DNA of 64,000 nucleotides from Hymenobacter pini (GTDB taxonomy: Bacteria; Bacteroidota; Bacteroidia; Cytophagales; Hymenobacteraceae): positions 124,001 through 188,000 of the forward strand of contig NZ_JAIZZH010000002.1 of the NCBI RefSeq assembly GCF_020421205.1. The letters run 5' to 3'. The notes under the pieces were generated by a model. That model was not told where the DNA came from, searched no databases, and worked only from the letters and a program-made list of their open reading frames with translations. The position numbers were made by a program, and so were the translations under genes. This document shows, one piece after another, positions 40,711 through 49,475 of this stretch; the stretch's first letter is position 1, and every line of letters begins with the position of its first letter.

Positions 40711-41132
40711 TGCAGGCAGTAATACTTTATGCCAGTCGCAATGATGTGCTCGTCAGTTTCCAGCAGCTAATGCGCAGAAACTTTCAGGATATTGTTTATT
40801 ATAAGATGATTACGCCAGGGGATTTTGCAGTTGAGAGAAACAAGGATGAACGACTCTATTTTGAGTACTATGGTCTAGACGAATTTTATGGTATCAAAGA
40901 ATATGAAGTAGAGGATGACGAGCAGGTTTTGATTAACCAGCACTTCTCCGCTCCACCGCATGTGTACAGTCTAGCGTATCGAGGTATAGAAATCATTAAA
41001 CAAGTTCTAACCGTCGTCGCCAACTCCCCAGATTATATTGTGAACAACGACTGTGGTACCCAGCTACCAGGCAATGAGTTTGTGCTTACAATGCAGCAAA
41101 ACCCTGGCTGGTACTGGTTTGATGACTTATAG
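40710..41132 (+). CDS. Hypothetical AT-rich protein
   Basis: 140 residues, acidic, with no signal peptide (MQAVILYASRNDVLVSFQQL at the N terminus, ending WYWFDDL). The gene is much AT-richer than merR and dprA on either side. Its start overlaps the merR stop and 28 bases separate it from dprA, so it has been placed between two conserved genes. The size, acidity and composition are those of many polymorphic-toxin immunity or SMI1-like proteins, but I do not recognise a family, and no toxin is next to it. Confidence 0.6.
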   Translation: MQAVILYASRNDVLVSFQQLMRRNFQDIVYYKMITPGDFAVERNKDERLYFEYYGLDEFYGIKEYEVEDDEQVLINQHFSAPPHVYSLAYRGIEIIKQVLTVVANSPDYIVNNDCGTQLPGNEFVLTMQQNPGWYWFDDL

Positions 41133-41160
41133 ACTAGAAGTACACTGCATTATCATAGTT

Positions 41161-42297
41161 ATGAATACTGTTACTTCCGACGACCTCCTCCACGAAGTCG
41201 CGTTGACGCTGTTTCCCGGCGTGGGGCCGCAGCTGACGCGGCAGCTGATGAGCTATGGGGGCTCAGCGCGGAACGTGCTGCACCTGCCGCCGGGCAAGCT
41301 GCTGAAGATTCCGGGCGTGGGGCCGGCCACGGTGAAGGTGCTGACAGGCCCGGAGCGCACCGCCGCGCTGAAGCAGGCTGAAGAATCGGTGCGCAAGGCG
41401 GAGAAGGAAGGCGTGCAGCTGCTGTTCTACACCAGCAAGCAGTTTCCGGCCCGGCTCAAGCAGATTCCCGACGCCCCCGCCCTGCTCTACTACCAGGGCA
41501 CCGCCGACCTCAACCAGCCCAAAACCCTGGCCCTGGTAGGCACCCGCCAGGCTACCGACTACGGCCGGGAGCAAACCGAGCGGCTCATCAAAGGCATTGC
41601 CAGCCACCGCCCGCTCATCGTCAGCGGCCTGGCCTACGGTATCGACATTGCCGCCCACCGCGCCGCCTTGCAGGAAGGGCTGGAAACCGTGGGCGTCATG
41701 GCCACCGGCCTCGACGTTATCTACCCCCACGCCCACCGCAAAACCGCCGAGAAGATGCTCAGCCAGGGCGGCCTGCTCACCGAGTTTCCCTTCGGCGCCC
41801 CGCCCGATAAATACAACTTCCCGGCGCGTAACCGCATAATTGCCGGCCTCTCCGATGGTACCGTGGTAGTGGAAGCCGCCCGAAAAGGCGGGGCCCTTAT
41901 TACAGCTGATTTGGCCTTGGATTATAACCGGGAGGTGTTGGCCGTGCCCGGCCCGCTGGGCTCTCCTGCCTCCGAAGGCTGCCACGATTTCATCAAAACC
42001 AGCCGGGCCGCGCTGTACGCCGAGCCCGCCGACATCGAGCAGGCCCTGAACTGGGACCTGGCCCTGCGCCTGCAAGGCAAGCCTATGGTTCCCAGCACCT
42101 ACGATGCCGCTGAGTTTACCGGAGAAGAATTCGCGCTGATTACGGTATTACTTGCCGCGCAAAACCGGGAGGAACACCTCGACAACCTGGCTTGGAAAGC
42201 GCAACTAGCCGTGCACGCGGTGGCGTCGCTCCTGCTGGGGCTGGAGTTTCGGGGAGTGGTGAAGGCACTGCCTGGTAAGCGTTTCGGGCTGATTTAA
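41161..42297 (+). CDS. dprA: DNA-processing protein A
   Basis: 378 residues. An N-terminal SAM/HhH-like part (LTLFPGVGPQLTRQLMSYGG) is followed by the Rossmann DprA domain: LALVGTRQATDYGREQTERL, VSGLAYGIDIAAHRAAL, then PARNRIIAGLSDGTVVVEAA and GGALITADLALDYNREVLAV. The last 60 residues form a winged-helix-like tail. DprA binds incoming single-stranded DNA and loads RecA during natural transformation. The start at 41161 (MNTVTSDD) fits homologues. The parS-like site lies about 110 bases after the stop. Confidence 0.93.
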   Translation: MNTVTSDDLLHEVALTLFPGVGPQLTRQLMSYGGSARNVLHLPPGKLLKIPGVGPATVKVLTGPERTAALKQAEESVRKAEKEGVQLLFYTSKQFPARLKQIPDAPALLYYQGTADLNQPKTLALVGTRQATDYGREQTERLIKGIASHRPLIVSGLAYGIDIAAHRAALQEGLETVGVMATGLDVIYPHAHRKTAEKMLSQGGLLTEFPFGAPPDKYNFPARNRIIAGLSDGTVVVEAARKGGALITADLALDYNREVLAVPGPLGSPASEGCHDFIKTSRAALYAEPADIEQALNWDLALRLQGKPMVPSTYDAAEFTGEEFALITVLLAAQNREEHLDNLAWKAQLAVHAVASLLLGLEFRGVVKALPGKRFGLI

Positions 42298-42388
42298 AAA
42301 CTTATTCTTACCTGCCCAACGCGCGCACTTCCTGTCCTCACTGCTCCGGTATACTATGCCGCTAATGCCTGATATACTACGATAAAAA

Positions 42389-42420
42389 TCGTGGAACACC
42401 AAAATGTTCCACGAGGAACA
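42389..42420. promoter_or_regulatory. parS-like site with adjacent half-site
   Basis: TGTTCCACGAGGAACA at 42405-42420 differs from the parS consensus TGTTnCACGTGnAACA at one position (A for T at base 10). A reverse half-site TCGTGGAACA lies at 42389-42398, six bases away. The same bases can form two mutually exclusive hairpins (42390-42398 with 42405-42413, or 42405-42410 with 42415-42420), so an RNA role is the alternative. It lies in the 279-base gap after dprA, in which I see no gene. Confidence 0.5.
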
Positions 42421-42576
42421 TTAGCTAAAAAAGCGCGTTTTCACGTCAATTACGAAAAGTATCAGCCACTTACTACTGTACCATCCACGCTCAACAAGCT
42501 GTAAGAAAGTACGAATAGACCGCTAACAGGTCGAGCCTTACTTTCCAGCCCAAGCTGCTCCTGTCCCCTACTGCCT

Positions 42577-43398
42577 GTGTTGCTGTACAACGACCACCTC
42601 CTGCCCGAAGCTGATTTTTCATTGCCGCTTCCCAACCGTGGGCTGTTCTTCAATGATGGCTTCTTTGAAACGATGGTATGGTCGGCGGGACAGTTGCGCT
42701 ACGCCCCGCACCACTTGGCGCGCATGCAGCGGGCCGCCGCCGCCCTGGCACTGGAACTACCGGCGGCAGTAGCAACCACGGAAACACTCACTACTACTGT
42801 GCAGCGCCTGATTAGCACCTGCCCCCCAAGCCCTACGGGCCACCGCCTGCGGCTGCAACTGTGGCGGAGCGGCGGCGGGCTCTACACTCCGGGCACCACT
42901 CGGGCTGATTGGCTGCTAACCCGGCAGGCTTTTGTGGAAGCATCGGCCTCGCTGCTGCACGTTGGCTTCGCCCACACCATCCAAACCCAGGTTTCGCCGG
43001 TTTCCTTCTGCAAGGGCCCTAATGCGCTGACGTACGTACTGGCCGCGCAGGAACGACAGCAGCGGGGGCTCGATGAATTGGTGCTGATATCCTCAGCCGG
43101 GCACGTGGCCGAGACGGTGGCGGCAGCCGTTGCCTGGGTGCGGGGCACTACCGTGTACACCCCAGCTGAAGGCACCGGCTGCGTGGCAGGCACCCGCTTG
43201 GCACACCTGCGAGACACAGCCACGCAAGCCGGTTTCGGCTGGGAAGCCGGCCTTTTCGAGCCTTCGGCGTTGCTGGAAGCAGAGGCTGTTTTCACGGCTA
43301 ATATTGCCGGTATCCACCCCATTCTGCGTCTTGACGACACCATCTTTGCTTCGGATGACCATTCGGTGGTGCAACGACTGAGAGAGCTGGAGCGCTAG
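42577..43398 (+). CDS. Class IV aminotransferase (PabC/IlvE-like)
   Basis: 273 residues from GTG 42577 (a TTG follows directly). Fold-type IV PLP enzyme: YNDHLLPEADFSLPLPNRGL at the N terminus, FFNDGFFETM, the region FCKGPNALTYVLAAQERQQR bearing a candidate lysine, and VETVAAAVAWVRG followed by TGCVAGTRLAHLRD. The length and lack of branched-chain signature residues favour 4-amino-4-deoxychorismate lyase (folate synthesis) over branched-chain or D-amino-acid aminotransferase, but this is not certain. Confidence 0.8.
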   Translation: MLLYNDHLLPEADFSLPLPNRGLFFNDGFFETMVWSAGQLRYAPHHLARMQRAAAALALELPAAVATTETLTTTVQRLISTCPPSPTGHRLRLQLWRSGGGLYTPGTTRADWLLTRQAFVEASASLLHVGFAHTIQTQVSPVSFCKGPNALTYVLAAQERQQRGLDELVLISSAGHVAETVAAAVAWVRGTTVYTPAEGTGCVAGTRLAHLRDTATQAGFGWEAGLFEPSALLEAEAVFTANIAGIHPILRLDDTIFASDDHSVVQRLRELER

Positions 43399-43453
43399 CC
43401 ACCTGTACTGCTAGTGGGCCCGTAACAGTTGCCTGCCTGGAGCAATATGTCAT

Positions 43454-43642
43454 CTAAGCAGCAAGTGCCGTAACGCGGCAGCGAAGCCGAAACCAACTCT
43501 CAAAAAACTCCGCTAGGTCGGCCTCGGTTACGTTGTTCTGCTGAAGCACTGTAGCCCGGTCCTGACGCCCGGCATCAAGGGAGTATAATGCAATCCAGGC
43601 GCGGTGGCGCCGGCTCAATGCAGTAGATATGACGGAAACCAT
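43454..43642 (-). CDS. Small protein, tandem paralogue A
   Basis: 62 residues containing RRHRAWIALYSL and QQNNVTEADLAEFFESWF. It is clearly paralogous to the next gene (43749-43943): the sequences share HRAWIALYSL, QNNVTEADL and ESWF in the same order and spacing. It is probably cytoplasmic, a small helical protein with a conserved Trp-rich core. I do not recognise a family. Both copies are on the minus strand, 106 bases apart. Confidence 0.7.
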   Translation of the reverse strand: MVSVISTALSRRHRAWIALYSLDAGRQDRATVLQQNNVTEADLAEFFESWFRLRCRVTALAA

Positions 43643-43748
43643 GTGTGTGACGTAGCAGTAGCACCATACCCCAACTACGAAACCGCATGATTTATTGGAT
43701 TTTAAGAAGTCTGAAGGACTTTACAATTTCCCAAACTGGAAAATTTAC

Positions 43749-43943
43749 TTACTCCTCCAGCAGATTGCGCCTTACCTGCATTTTAAACCAACTCTCCTGA
43801 TACTCCTGCAGGTCGGCCTCCGTCACATTGTTCTGCGCTAATACCTGATTGCGTTGACCAGGCACAAGTTGCAGCGAATATAGGGCAATCCAGGCACGGT
43901 GCTGGCGCGGCAGGGTAGAACTGGCAGAGACGGCAGAAGACAT
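43749..43943 (-). CDS. Small protein, tandem paralogue B
   Basis: 64 residues containing RQHRAWIALYSL and AQNNVTEADLQEYQESWF. It is the upstream copy of a tandem pair. Conservation between copies is confined to the central 45 residues, while N and C termini have diverged, which is what selection on a folded core would give. The NVTEADL.E....WF segment looks like a helix-capping, helix-forming stretch. Function unknown. An AT-rich gap of 261 bases follows up to thyA, in which I see no gene. Confidence 0.7.
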   Translation of the reverse strand: MSSAVSASSTLPRQHRAWIALYSLQLVPGQRNQVLAQNNVTEADLQEYQESWFKMQVRRNLLEE

Positions 43944-44204
43944 AGTTGAATCAATTAACTGCAGTAATCTACGGGCTATGTCCTATTATCGGATTGCTAC
44001 TTTCTCAAAATGGTTCAGAAAAAAATGCCTCATTGGAACTTTTTAGCAAGTTGAACTATCCCAACCTACTCATTTAAAACAATGTATCAACACGCATTAT
44101 CAATTAGTTAACTCTCGCAAAACATCGTTCGGAACGAGCAACAATAATTGAGTACGGTACACTAACCGCCGCATGTGAGCATCCCAAAACGAGGGGAATA
44201 ACAG

Positions 44205-44999
44205 CTATACCGCCACTGGAGCTTTGATGGCCGGCCAGGGGTTGTAATTCTCCAGCGTGAAGTCCTCGAACTGGAAACTAAAGATATCCTGCACGGCGGG
44301 GTTCAGGCGCATGTGTGGCAGCGGGCGTGGCTCCCGGGTAAGCTGCAGGCGAGCCTGCTCCAGGTGGTTGCTGTAGAGGTGAGTGTCGCCGCCGGTCCAA
44401 ATAAACTCGCCGGGTTGCAGGCCTACCACCTGGGCCAGCATGAGCGTGAGCAGAGCGTAGGAGGCAATATTGAAGGGCACACCCAGAAACACGTCGGCGG
44501 AGCGCTGGTAGAGCTGGCAGCTCAGCTTGCCATCGGCCACGTAGAACTGCACCAGGGCGTGGCAGGGCATTAGGTGCATTTTGGGTAAATCGGCCACGTT
44601 CCAGGCTGAGAGGACAATGCGCCGGGAATCGGGCGTGTCACGCAGCTGCCGCACGATGTCGGCAATCTGGTCAATGGTCTGGCCGTCGGGGCCAGTCCAG
44701 GCACGCCACTGCTTGCCGTACACGGGGCCCAGCTCCCCAGCGGCGTCGGCCCACTCGTCCCAGATGCTCACGCCGTGTTCCTTGAGGTACGCAATGTTGG
44801 TGTCGCCGCGCAGAAACCACAGGAGCTCGTAGATAATGCTCTTCAGATGCACCTTCTTGGTAGTTACCAGCGGAAAGCCCTCCTGCAGGTCAAAGCGCAT
44901 CTGGTACCCGAATACCGAGAGCGTGCCGGTGCCGGTGCGGTCGGTTTTTTGGGTGCCGTGGTCGAGGATGTGCTTGAGCAGGGTGTGGTACTGGTACAT
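44205..44999 (-). CDS. thyA: Thymidylate synthase
   Basis: 264 residues, the same length as E. coli ThyA. The catalytic Cys146 is in [12 protein letters not shown], and the substrate loops [35 protein letters not shown] and [12 protein letters not shown] are present. It converts dUMP and methylene-THF to dTMP and dihydrofolate. A TACTTTTG promoter box lies 26 bases before its ATG, overlapping the end of the upstream gene, so it is transcribed on its own. No dihydrofolate reductase gene is adjacent. Confidence 0.96.
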   Translation of the reverse strand: MYQYHTLLKHILDHGTQKTDRTGTGTLSVFGYQMRFDLQEGFPLVTTKKVHLKSIIYELLWFLRGDTNIAYLKEHGVSIWDEWADAAGELGPVYGKQWRAWTGPDGQTIDQIADIVRQLRDTPDSRRIVLSAWNVADLPKMHLMPCHALVQFYVADGKLSCQLYQRSADVFLGVPFNIASYALLTLMLAQVVGLQPGEFIWTGGDTHLYSNHLEQARLQLTREPRPLPHMRLNPAVQDIFSFQFEDFTLENYNPWPAIKAPVAV

Positions 45000-45023
45000 G
45001 AGAAGGAAAAGTCAGGACGAAGG

Positions 45024-45548
45024 TCAAAAGTAAAAAAACTCCGGTTGCCCCCTCCCACGCACAAACAGTTTCCTATCATCAAGCACCGTGCGCCACTTAT
45101 CAGTTTCGGCGTAGTGCTTTACTGTGCGTCCCCGCTCCGTCAAGAATTTCCGGAGGTAGCGCTTCAGCACCACCGCATCTACCGCTCGGCCCAACCAGCC
45201 CAGTGGGGATGAGAATTCAAACACGTCCTGCATCAGGGTACCAGCACCGTGCTCCTGAAAATGGTGCTCATGGCGCATGTATTTAAAAGCGCCCCACTGC
45301 ATTTCGTCGCAGAAATACCTTGGGGGCTCAAACGCTGTTACTTTGCTCGTCAGCGTCTGCCACACGCCGAAATGCCGCGCCCGGAACGTCACAGAGTCAC
45401 CGAGCTGCAGCACGCCACGGCGGACCCCACCAATGATTTCTTCCTGCGTTTGGCTGGCCGAAATAGTATGCAAATCCATGCTTAGCGCCAGTTGAAAACA
45501 GCGGGCCGGCGGGGCGTTGATGAATGTCAGGACTTCGATAGTGGGCAT
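45024..45548 (-). CDS. SRPBCC-family (START-like) protein
   Basis: 174 residues of the START/polyketide-cyclase fold as found in YwzB-like 'cell division inhibitor' annotations: N-terminal strand TIEVLTFINAPPARCFQLAL, then YFCDEMQWGAFKYMRHEHHF and FEFSSPLGWLGRAVD. The fold makes a hydrophobic ligand pocket; ligand and function are unknown. It is cytoplasmic. The 3' end overlaps the thyA promoter box. Confidence 0.75.
   Translation of the reverse strand: MPTIEVLTFINAPPARCFQLALSMDLHTISASQTQEEIIGGVRRGVLQLGDSVTFRARHFGVWQTLTSKVTAFEPPRYFCDEMQWGAFKYMRHEHHFQEHGAGTLMQDVFEFSSPLGWLGRAVDAVVLKRYLRKFLTERGRTVKHYAETDKWRTVLDDRKLFVRGRGQPEFFYF
45025..45032 (-). promoter_or_regulatory. -7 promoter box (TACTTTTG) of thyA
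   Basis: An exact TAnnTTTG on the minus strand, 25 bases before the thyA ATG and within the last codons of the preceding gene. Confidence 0.5.
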
Positions 45549-45611
45549 ACCGTGCTTACAGTTGGCCGCTTGCTCATTTTATACTGTATGCCAGGTATGC
45601 TTCACCTAAAA

Positions 45612-45649
45612 CGAATGCCTCACGCATGTAAAAATGCGTGAGGCATTCG
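45612..45649 (-). terminator. Hairpin terminator
   Basis: CGAATGCCTCACGCAT pairs with ATGCGTGAGGCATTCG around a six-base loop, followed on the minus strand by TTTT. It ends the small secreted-protein gene. Confidence 0.75.
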
Positions 45650-45669
45650 CTCACTTGAAATAACTTGCA

Positions 45670-45894
45670 CTACAGCGACTTAACCGGGGCGGGCGTGGTG
45701 GCAGTAGTTTTGGCATCCTTCTTCATGCAGCAAGAGGGCGTGCCGGCAGTGGCGCCGGTTTTGGCGCACTTGGCGGCCATATCAGCGGTGCAGGCTTCTT
45801 TTTTCTTGCCTTTCTTGCTGGCATTGTGGCCCTCGTGGGCGGTGGCGGTGCCAGCAAAGGCGAATAGGCAGAGGGCGAGCAGGACGTTTTTCAT
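45670..45894 (-). CDS. Small secreted Cys/Lys-rich protein
   Basis: 74 residues with a signal peptide (MKNVLLALCLFAFAGTATA) followed by HEGHN, a lysine run and four cysteines (ACTADMAAKC ... SCCMKK). The mature part is short and low in complexity, compatible with a metal-binding periplasmic peptide, which is inference only. In the leader, 45924-45942 (AACCCCG/CGGGGTT) forms a hairpin followed on the minus strand by a T-rich stretch, like an attenuator. Confidence 0.6.
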   Translation of the reverse strand: MKNVLLALCLFAFAGTATAHEGHNASKKGKKKEACTADMAAKCAKTGATAGTPSCCMKKDAKTTATTPAPVKSL

Positions 45895-46000
45895 GGGCAA
45901 AGACGGAGGAAATGAGGAAACAAAACCCCGAAAGCCGGGGTTGGCTTCTGGTTGCCCTAAAGTAACGCGGATTTGGTAGAAACCCGCGCCGGGGCGGCCC

Positions 46001-46008
46001 TAACTTTG
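46001..46008 (+). promoter_or_regulatory. -7 promoter box (TAACTTTG)
   Basis: An exact TAnnTTTG, 69 bases before the exporter ATG at 46078. It excludes the longer open frame from 45973 as the real N terminus. Confidence 0.5.
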
Positions 46009-46077
46009 CACGGGCTGTCCCGCGGCCTTTTTCCGTTCAACGATGCGCGCGGCCTCGGCGGCGCGGTACTGGTTTCT

Positions 46078-48378
46078 ATGCCCCTTCGCAAACTTGCGCA
46101 CCTCACGCTGCTGGCCCTCGGGCTGCTCACGGCTCTGGCCGTGTTCTTCGTGGTCCAGCTGCGGTTCAACTACAATTTCAACGACTTCTACCCCGCCGGC
46201 GACCCGGACCTGGATTATTACCAAGGGTACTCAGAGCGGTTTGGCAACGACAACGACTACGTGCTGCTCGGCCTGGAAGCGCCGGCCGGCCAGACGATAT
46301 TTGCGCCCCGGTTTCTGCAGCGGGTTGATTCGCTGACGCGCTTCGTGCAGGGGCGGCGGCACGTCACGCAGGTATCGTCGCTTACCAACGCGGCCAACCC
46401 GGTAGTGGAGGGGCTGGGCGTGTTCAACGTGCCCTACGTGCATCCTCAGCAGCCCGCGCGCCGCACCCAGGATTCGGCGCTGGTGTTCCGGACGCCGGGG
46501 CTGGTGGGCAACCTGGTTTCCCGAGATGCGCGGGCCGTTGCCATCCTGTTCCAGACCTCGCCCAACCTCAGCAAGCCCCCCGGCGACTCGCTGCTGGCCG
46601 CTGTGCGCGGTGAATTACAGCGCCAGGGCTTTGCGGAGGAGCAGTACCATGTGGCCGGTAAGATGGTGGCCCAGTCGGTGTTTGTGGACCGGCTGCAGGT
46701 GGAGCTGGCCGTATTCATGAGCCTGTCGGTGGTGCTGGTGACGGGGCTCTTGTGGCTCACGTTCCAGACGTGGTGGGGTGTGGTGCTGCCGCTGGTGGTG
46801 GTGCTGGGGGCCATTGTGTGGGGTTTGGGTGTGATGTCGGCGTTTGGGGTGAGCATTGACCTGATGACGGCGCTGCTGCCGGTGATGCTGTTCGTGGTGG
46901 GCATGTCCGATACCATTCACATCATCACGCGCTACGTTACGGAGCTGGGTTACGGGGCCAGCAAGCGGGATTCCCTGCTCATTGCCCTCAAGGAATCGGG
47001 CTTCGGCTCGGGGTTGTCGGCGCTGACGACCAGCATCGGGTTCTTTACCCTCATGACCAGCACCATCCGGCCGATTTACAACTTTGGGCTGTTTACGGGC
47101 ATTGCGGTGCTGCTCACGTTTGCCCTCAGCTTCACGCTGCTGCCGGCCATGCTGGTGCTGCTGCGCAAGCCCCAACTGCGCGTTCCGCGCCAGGAAGGCC
47201 ACAGCTGGGACGGGGTGCTGGGCCGAATGTTCCGCACGGTGCTGGCCCGGCGGCACTGGGTGGTGGCCATCAGCGCCGTGGTGCTGGGGCTGTCGGTGGC
47301 TTCGGCCTCGCGCATCCGCATCAACTCGGCGCTGCTGGATGACTTGTCTAAAAACGACCCGGTAAAGCTGGATTTCCGGTTTTTCGAGCGGCAGTTTGCC
47401 GGTGTGCGGCCGCTTGAGCTGGACTTGAAGCCCGCCGCTGGCCGTACCATTTATGACCTGCAGGTGCTGCGCCAGACGGAGAAGATTGAGGGCTACTTGC
47501 AGCAGCAGTACGGCCTGAACTTCGTTGCCTCGCCGGTTACCATCATTAAATCGGTGCGCAAGGCCCTGAACGGCGGCCTGCTGACCGAGTACCGCCTGCC
47601 CGACTCGGAGGCCGAATTGCAGCGGCTGACGCGCAAGGTGAAGCTGTTCCGGAAGAAGCCGGAGTTCCGGGCCCTGGCCCTACCCGATGGCTCGGAAGGC
47701 CGCCTCACGGGTCGCATGCCCGACGTGGGTAGCATCCGGGCCGATGCTCTCAACGCCGGGTTGCGCCGCTTTCTGCGCACCTCCGTGGATAGCACCGTGC
47801 TGCGCACCCGGCTTACGGGCTCGGCCAACCTCATCGACAAGAACAATGAGAACCTCACGCTCAACATGATTACGGGCATGAGCATCGACATTGTGATGGT
47901 GACGCTGATTGTGCTGCTGCTGTTCCGCTCGGTGCGCATGACGCTGGTGGTCCTCATCCCCAACCTGGTGCCCATTCTGATTGTGGCGGGCGTGATGGGC
48001 GCGGCCGGCGTGAGCATGAAGGTGAGCACCAGCATCATCTTCACCATTGCCTTCGGCATTGCCGTGGACGATACCATCCACTTCATTTCGAAGCTGAAAC
48101 TGGTGCTGCTCAAGGAGCCCAGCCTGTTCAAAGCCGTGCGCAAAACCTACCTGATGGCCGGCAAAGCCGTTATTGTCACCTCGCTGATTCTGGTGGGCGG
48201 ATTCTCCACGCTTATCTTCTCTTCCTTCGACGGCACGTTCTACGTGGGGCTTTTAATTGGTCTGACCTTGCTATTTGGGGTGGTAGCCGAGCTGACCTTG
48301 CTGCCGATTCTGATTCTGTGGTTCTACCGGCACAAGCCCCGGGAAATCCGGCAGCCGGTGCCGCTGCTAGAGGCCTAA
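46078..48378 (+). CDS. MMPL/RND-superfamily exporter
   Basis: 766 residues from ATG 46078 (MPLRKLAHLTLLALG). Two repeats of one helix, a periplasmic domain of about 180 residues, and five helices. The repeats share VVGMSDTIHIITRYVTELGY (first) and FGIAVDDTIHFISKLKLVLL (second), where the Asp residues probably carry protons. The family exports lipids, hopanoids or sterol-like compounds rather than drugs, but the substrate here is unknown. It stands alone without a membrane-fusion protein or outer-membrane channel. Confidence 0.85.
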   Translation: MPLRKLAHLTLLALGLLTALAVFFVVQLRFNYNFNDFYPAGDPDLDYYQGYSERFGNDNDYVLLGLEAPAGQTIFAPRFLQRVDSLTRFVQGRRHVTQVSSLTNAANPVVEGLGVFNVPYVHPQQPARRTQDSALVFRTPGLVGNLVSRDARAVAILFQTSPNLSKPPGDSLLAAVRGELQRQGFAEEQYHVAGKMVAQSVFVDRLQVELAVFMSLSVVLVTGLLWLTFQTWWGVVLPLVVVLGAIVWGLGVMSAFGVSIDLMTALLPVMLFVVGMSDTIHIITRYVTELGYGASKRDSLLIALKESGFGSGLSALTTSIGFFTLMTSTIRPIYNFGLFTGIAVLLTFALSFTLLPAMLVLLRKPQLRVPRQEGHSWDGVLGRMFRTVLARRHWVVAISAVVLGLSVASASRIRINSALLDDLSKNDPVKLDFRFFERQFAGVRPLELDLKPAAGRTIYDLQVLRQTEKIEGYLQQQYGLNFVASPVTIIKSVRKALNGGLLTEYRLPDSEAELQRLTRKVKLFRKKPEFRALALPDGSEGRLTGRMPDVGSIRADALNAGLRRFLRTSVDSTVLRTRLTGSANLIDKNNENLTLNMITGMSIDIVMVTLIVLLLFRSVRMTLVVLIPNLVPILIVAGVMGAAGVSMKVSTSIIFTIAFGIAVDDTIHFISKLKLVLLKEPSLFKAVRKTYLMAGKAVIVTSLILVGGFSTLIFSSFDGTFYVGLLIGLTLLFGVVAELTLLPILILWFYRHKPREIRQPVPLLEA

Positions 48379-48560
48379 CGTCAATTATGCGCGCACCGGC
48401 CGGTGCTGTTTACAGGGCAACCCAGCGCCTGAAAGGCGAATTTTGAGCAGGCTCACAAAACGGATTTGCTGCATAGTCCATTTGCTGAAATTGCCGTTTA
48501 AAGTGTCCGCCAAGCAAAAGTGCATTTTCTAGAAACCAGATTCGCTTCAGATTCTGCTGC

Positions 48561-48568
48561 TACTTTTG
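48561..48568 (+). promoter_or_regulatory. -7 promoter box (TACTTTTG)
   Basis: An exact TAnnTTTG, 61 bases before the ATG at 48630. The rest of the 251-base gap before this gene shows only a 14-base palindrome near 48392 (GCACCGGCCGGTGC). Confidence 0.5.
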
Positions 48569-48629
48569 GCGCTTTCCTGCTCCGGCTATTGGACTAGGCA
48601 ACTCCTTTTTACTACTTAGTTAGTACTGC

Positions 48630-49451
48630 ATGTCACTTCTTTCCTATTTCCGAGCCGTGGCTGCGGCACTGCTGCTGGGGCTTACGCTGCCAGCGCAGGC
48701 CCAAATTCCCCAACCTACCGTACCCGCCATTTCCGCCGACTCGCTCCACAAGTTTGAGACTCCGGCGGTGCCCGCGCCGGTGGCCGCCAAACCCTGGTAC
48801 AAGGGCAAGCTGGTGAAGGCCACCATAGTGCCGGCCGTGCTCATTGGCTACGGCGTGTATACCTTCAACGGGGGCGGATTCTACACCAACCAGCAGGCCA
48901 ACCGTGACATTCATAAGCTCTTCCCAACCTACCGCACTTCCCTCGACAACATCCTCATCTTCGCGCCCTACGCCGAGCTGGGGCTGGTGGCGCTATCGGG
49001 CGTAGAGTCTCGGGACGACCGAATTAATACCCTGCTGGTGATTGGCAAGTCAGAGCTCTTTATGCTGGCCTCGGTGTTTGCCGTCAAGAACCTGACCCGT
49101 GAAACCCGCCCGGACGGCTCCGATAATCTGTCGTTTCCCTCGGGCCACACGGCGCAGGCCTTTCTGGCCGCCAGCATTGTGCACACGGAGTTTCGCCACA
49201 AAAGCCAGTGGTACGGCATTGGGGCCTACACTATTGCTACCAGCGTAGCGGCCCTGCGCATGATCAACAGCAAACACTGGCAGAGCGACGTGGTGGCCGG
49301 GGCCGGCTTCGGTATCCTCTCGGCCCACTTGGGCTACCTCACGCACCGCAACCGCTGGGGCCGCAAGCCCAACCTGGTGGGCCTGAATGTGGCCCCAGCC
49401 TATTTTGCCGGCGGCACTCCGGGCGTAACCATTAGCTGGCGCGCGCACTAA
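48630..49451 (+). CDS. Secreted or membrane PAP2-family phosphatase
   Basis: 273 residues with a signal peptide (LLSYFRAVAAALLLGLTLPA). PAP2 motifs: KNLTRETRPDGSDNLSFPSG (K-x6-RP joined to the PSGH motif), SGHTAQAFLAAS, and NSKHWQSDVVAGAGFGILSA. Unlike the other two paralogues it looks periplasmic or outer-membrane associated, resembling LpxE/LpxF-like or acid phosphatase forms. It is followed after 24 bases by the COG4705 gene, suggesting an operon. Confidence 0.85.
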   Translation: MSLLSYFRAVAAALLLGLTLPAQAQIPQPTVPAISADSLHKFETPAVPAPVAAKPWYKGKLVKATIVPAVLIGYGVYTFNGGGFYTNQQANRDIHKLFPTYRTSLDNILIFAPYAELGLVALSGVESRDDRINTLLVIGKSELFMLASVFAVKNLTRETRPDGSDNLSFPSGHTAQAFLAASIVHTEFRHKSQWYGIGAYTIATSVAALRMINSKHWQSDVVAGAGFGILSAHLGYLTHRNRWGRKPNLVGLNVAPAYFAGGTPGVTISWRAH

Positions 49452-49475
49452 TTACCCCGAGTTTTCCCGAGCCCG

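Noticed and set aside
45973..46077. N-terminal extension of the MMPL exporter
   Set aside because: A promoter box at 46001-46008 lies inside it, and the ATG at 46078 gives a normal first helix.
48392..48405. 14-base palindrome GCACCGGCCGGTGC
   Set aside because: It is short and GC-rich enough to arise by chance, and no T-run or gene context supports a terminator or operator.
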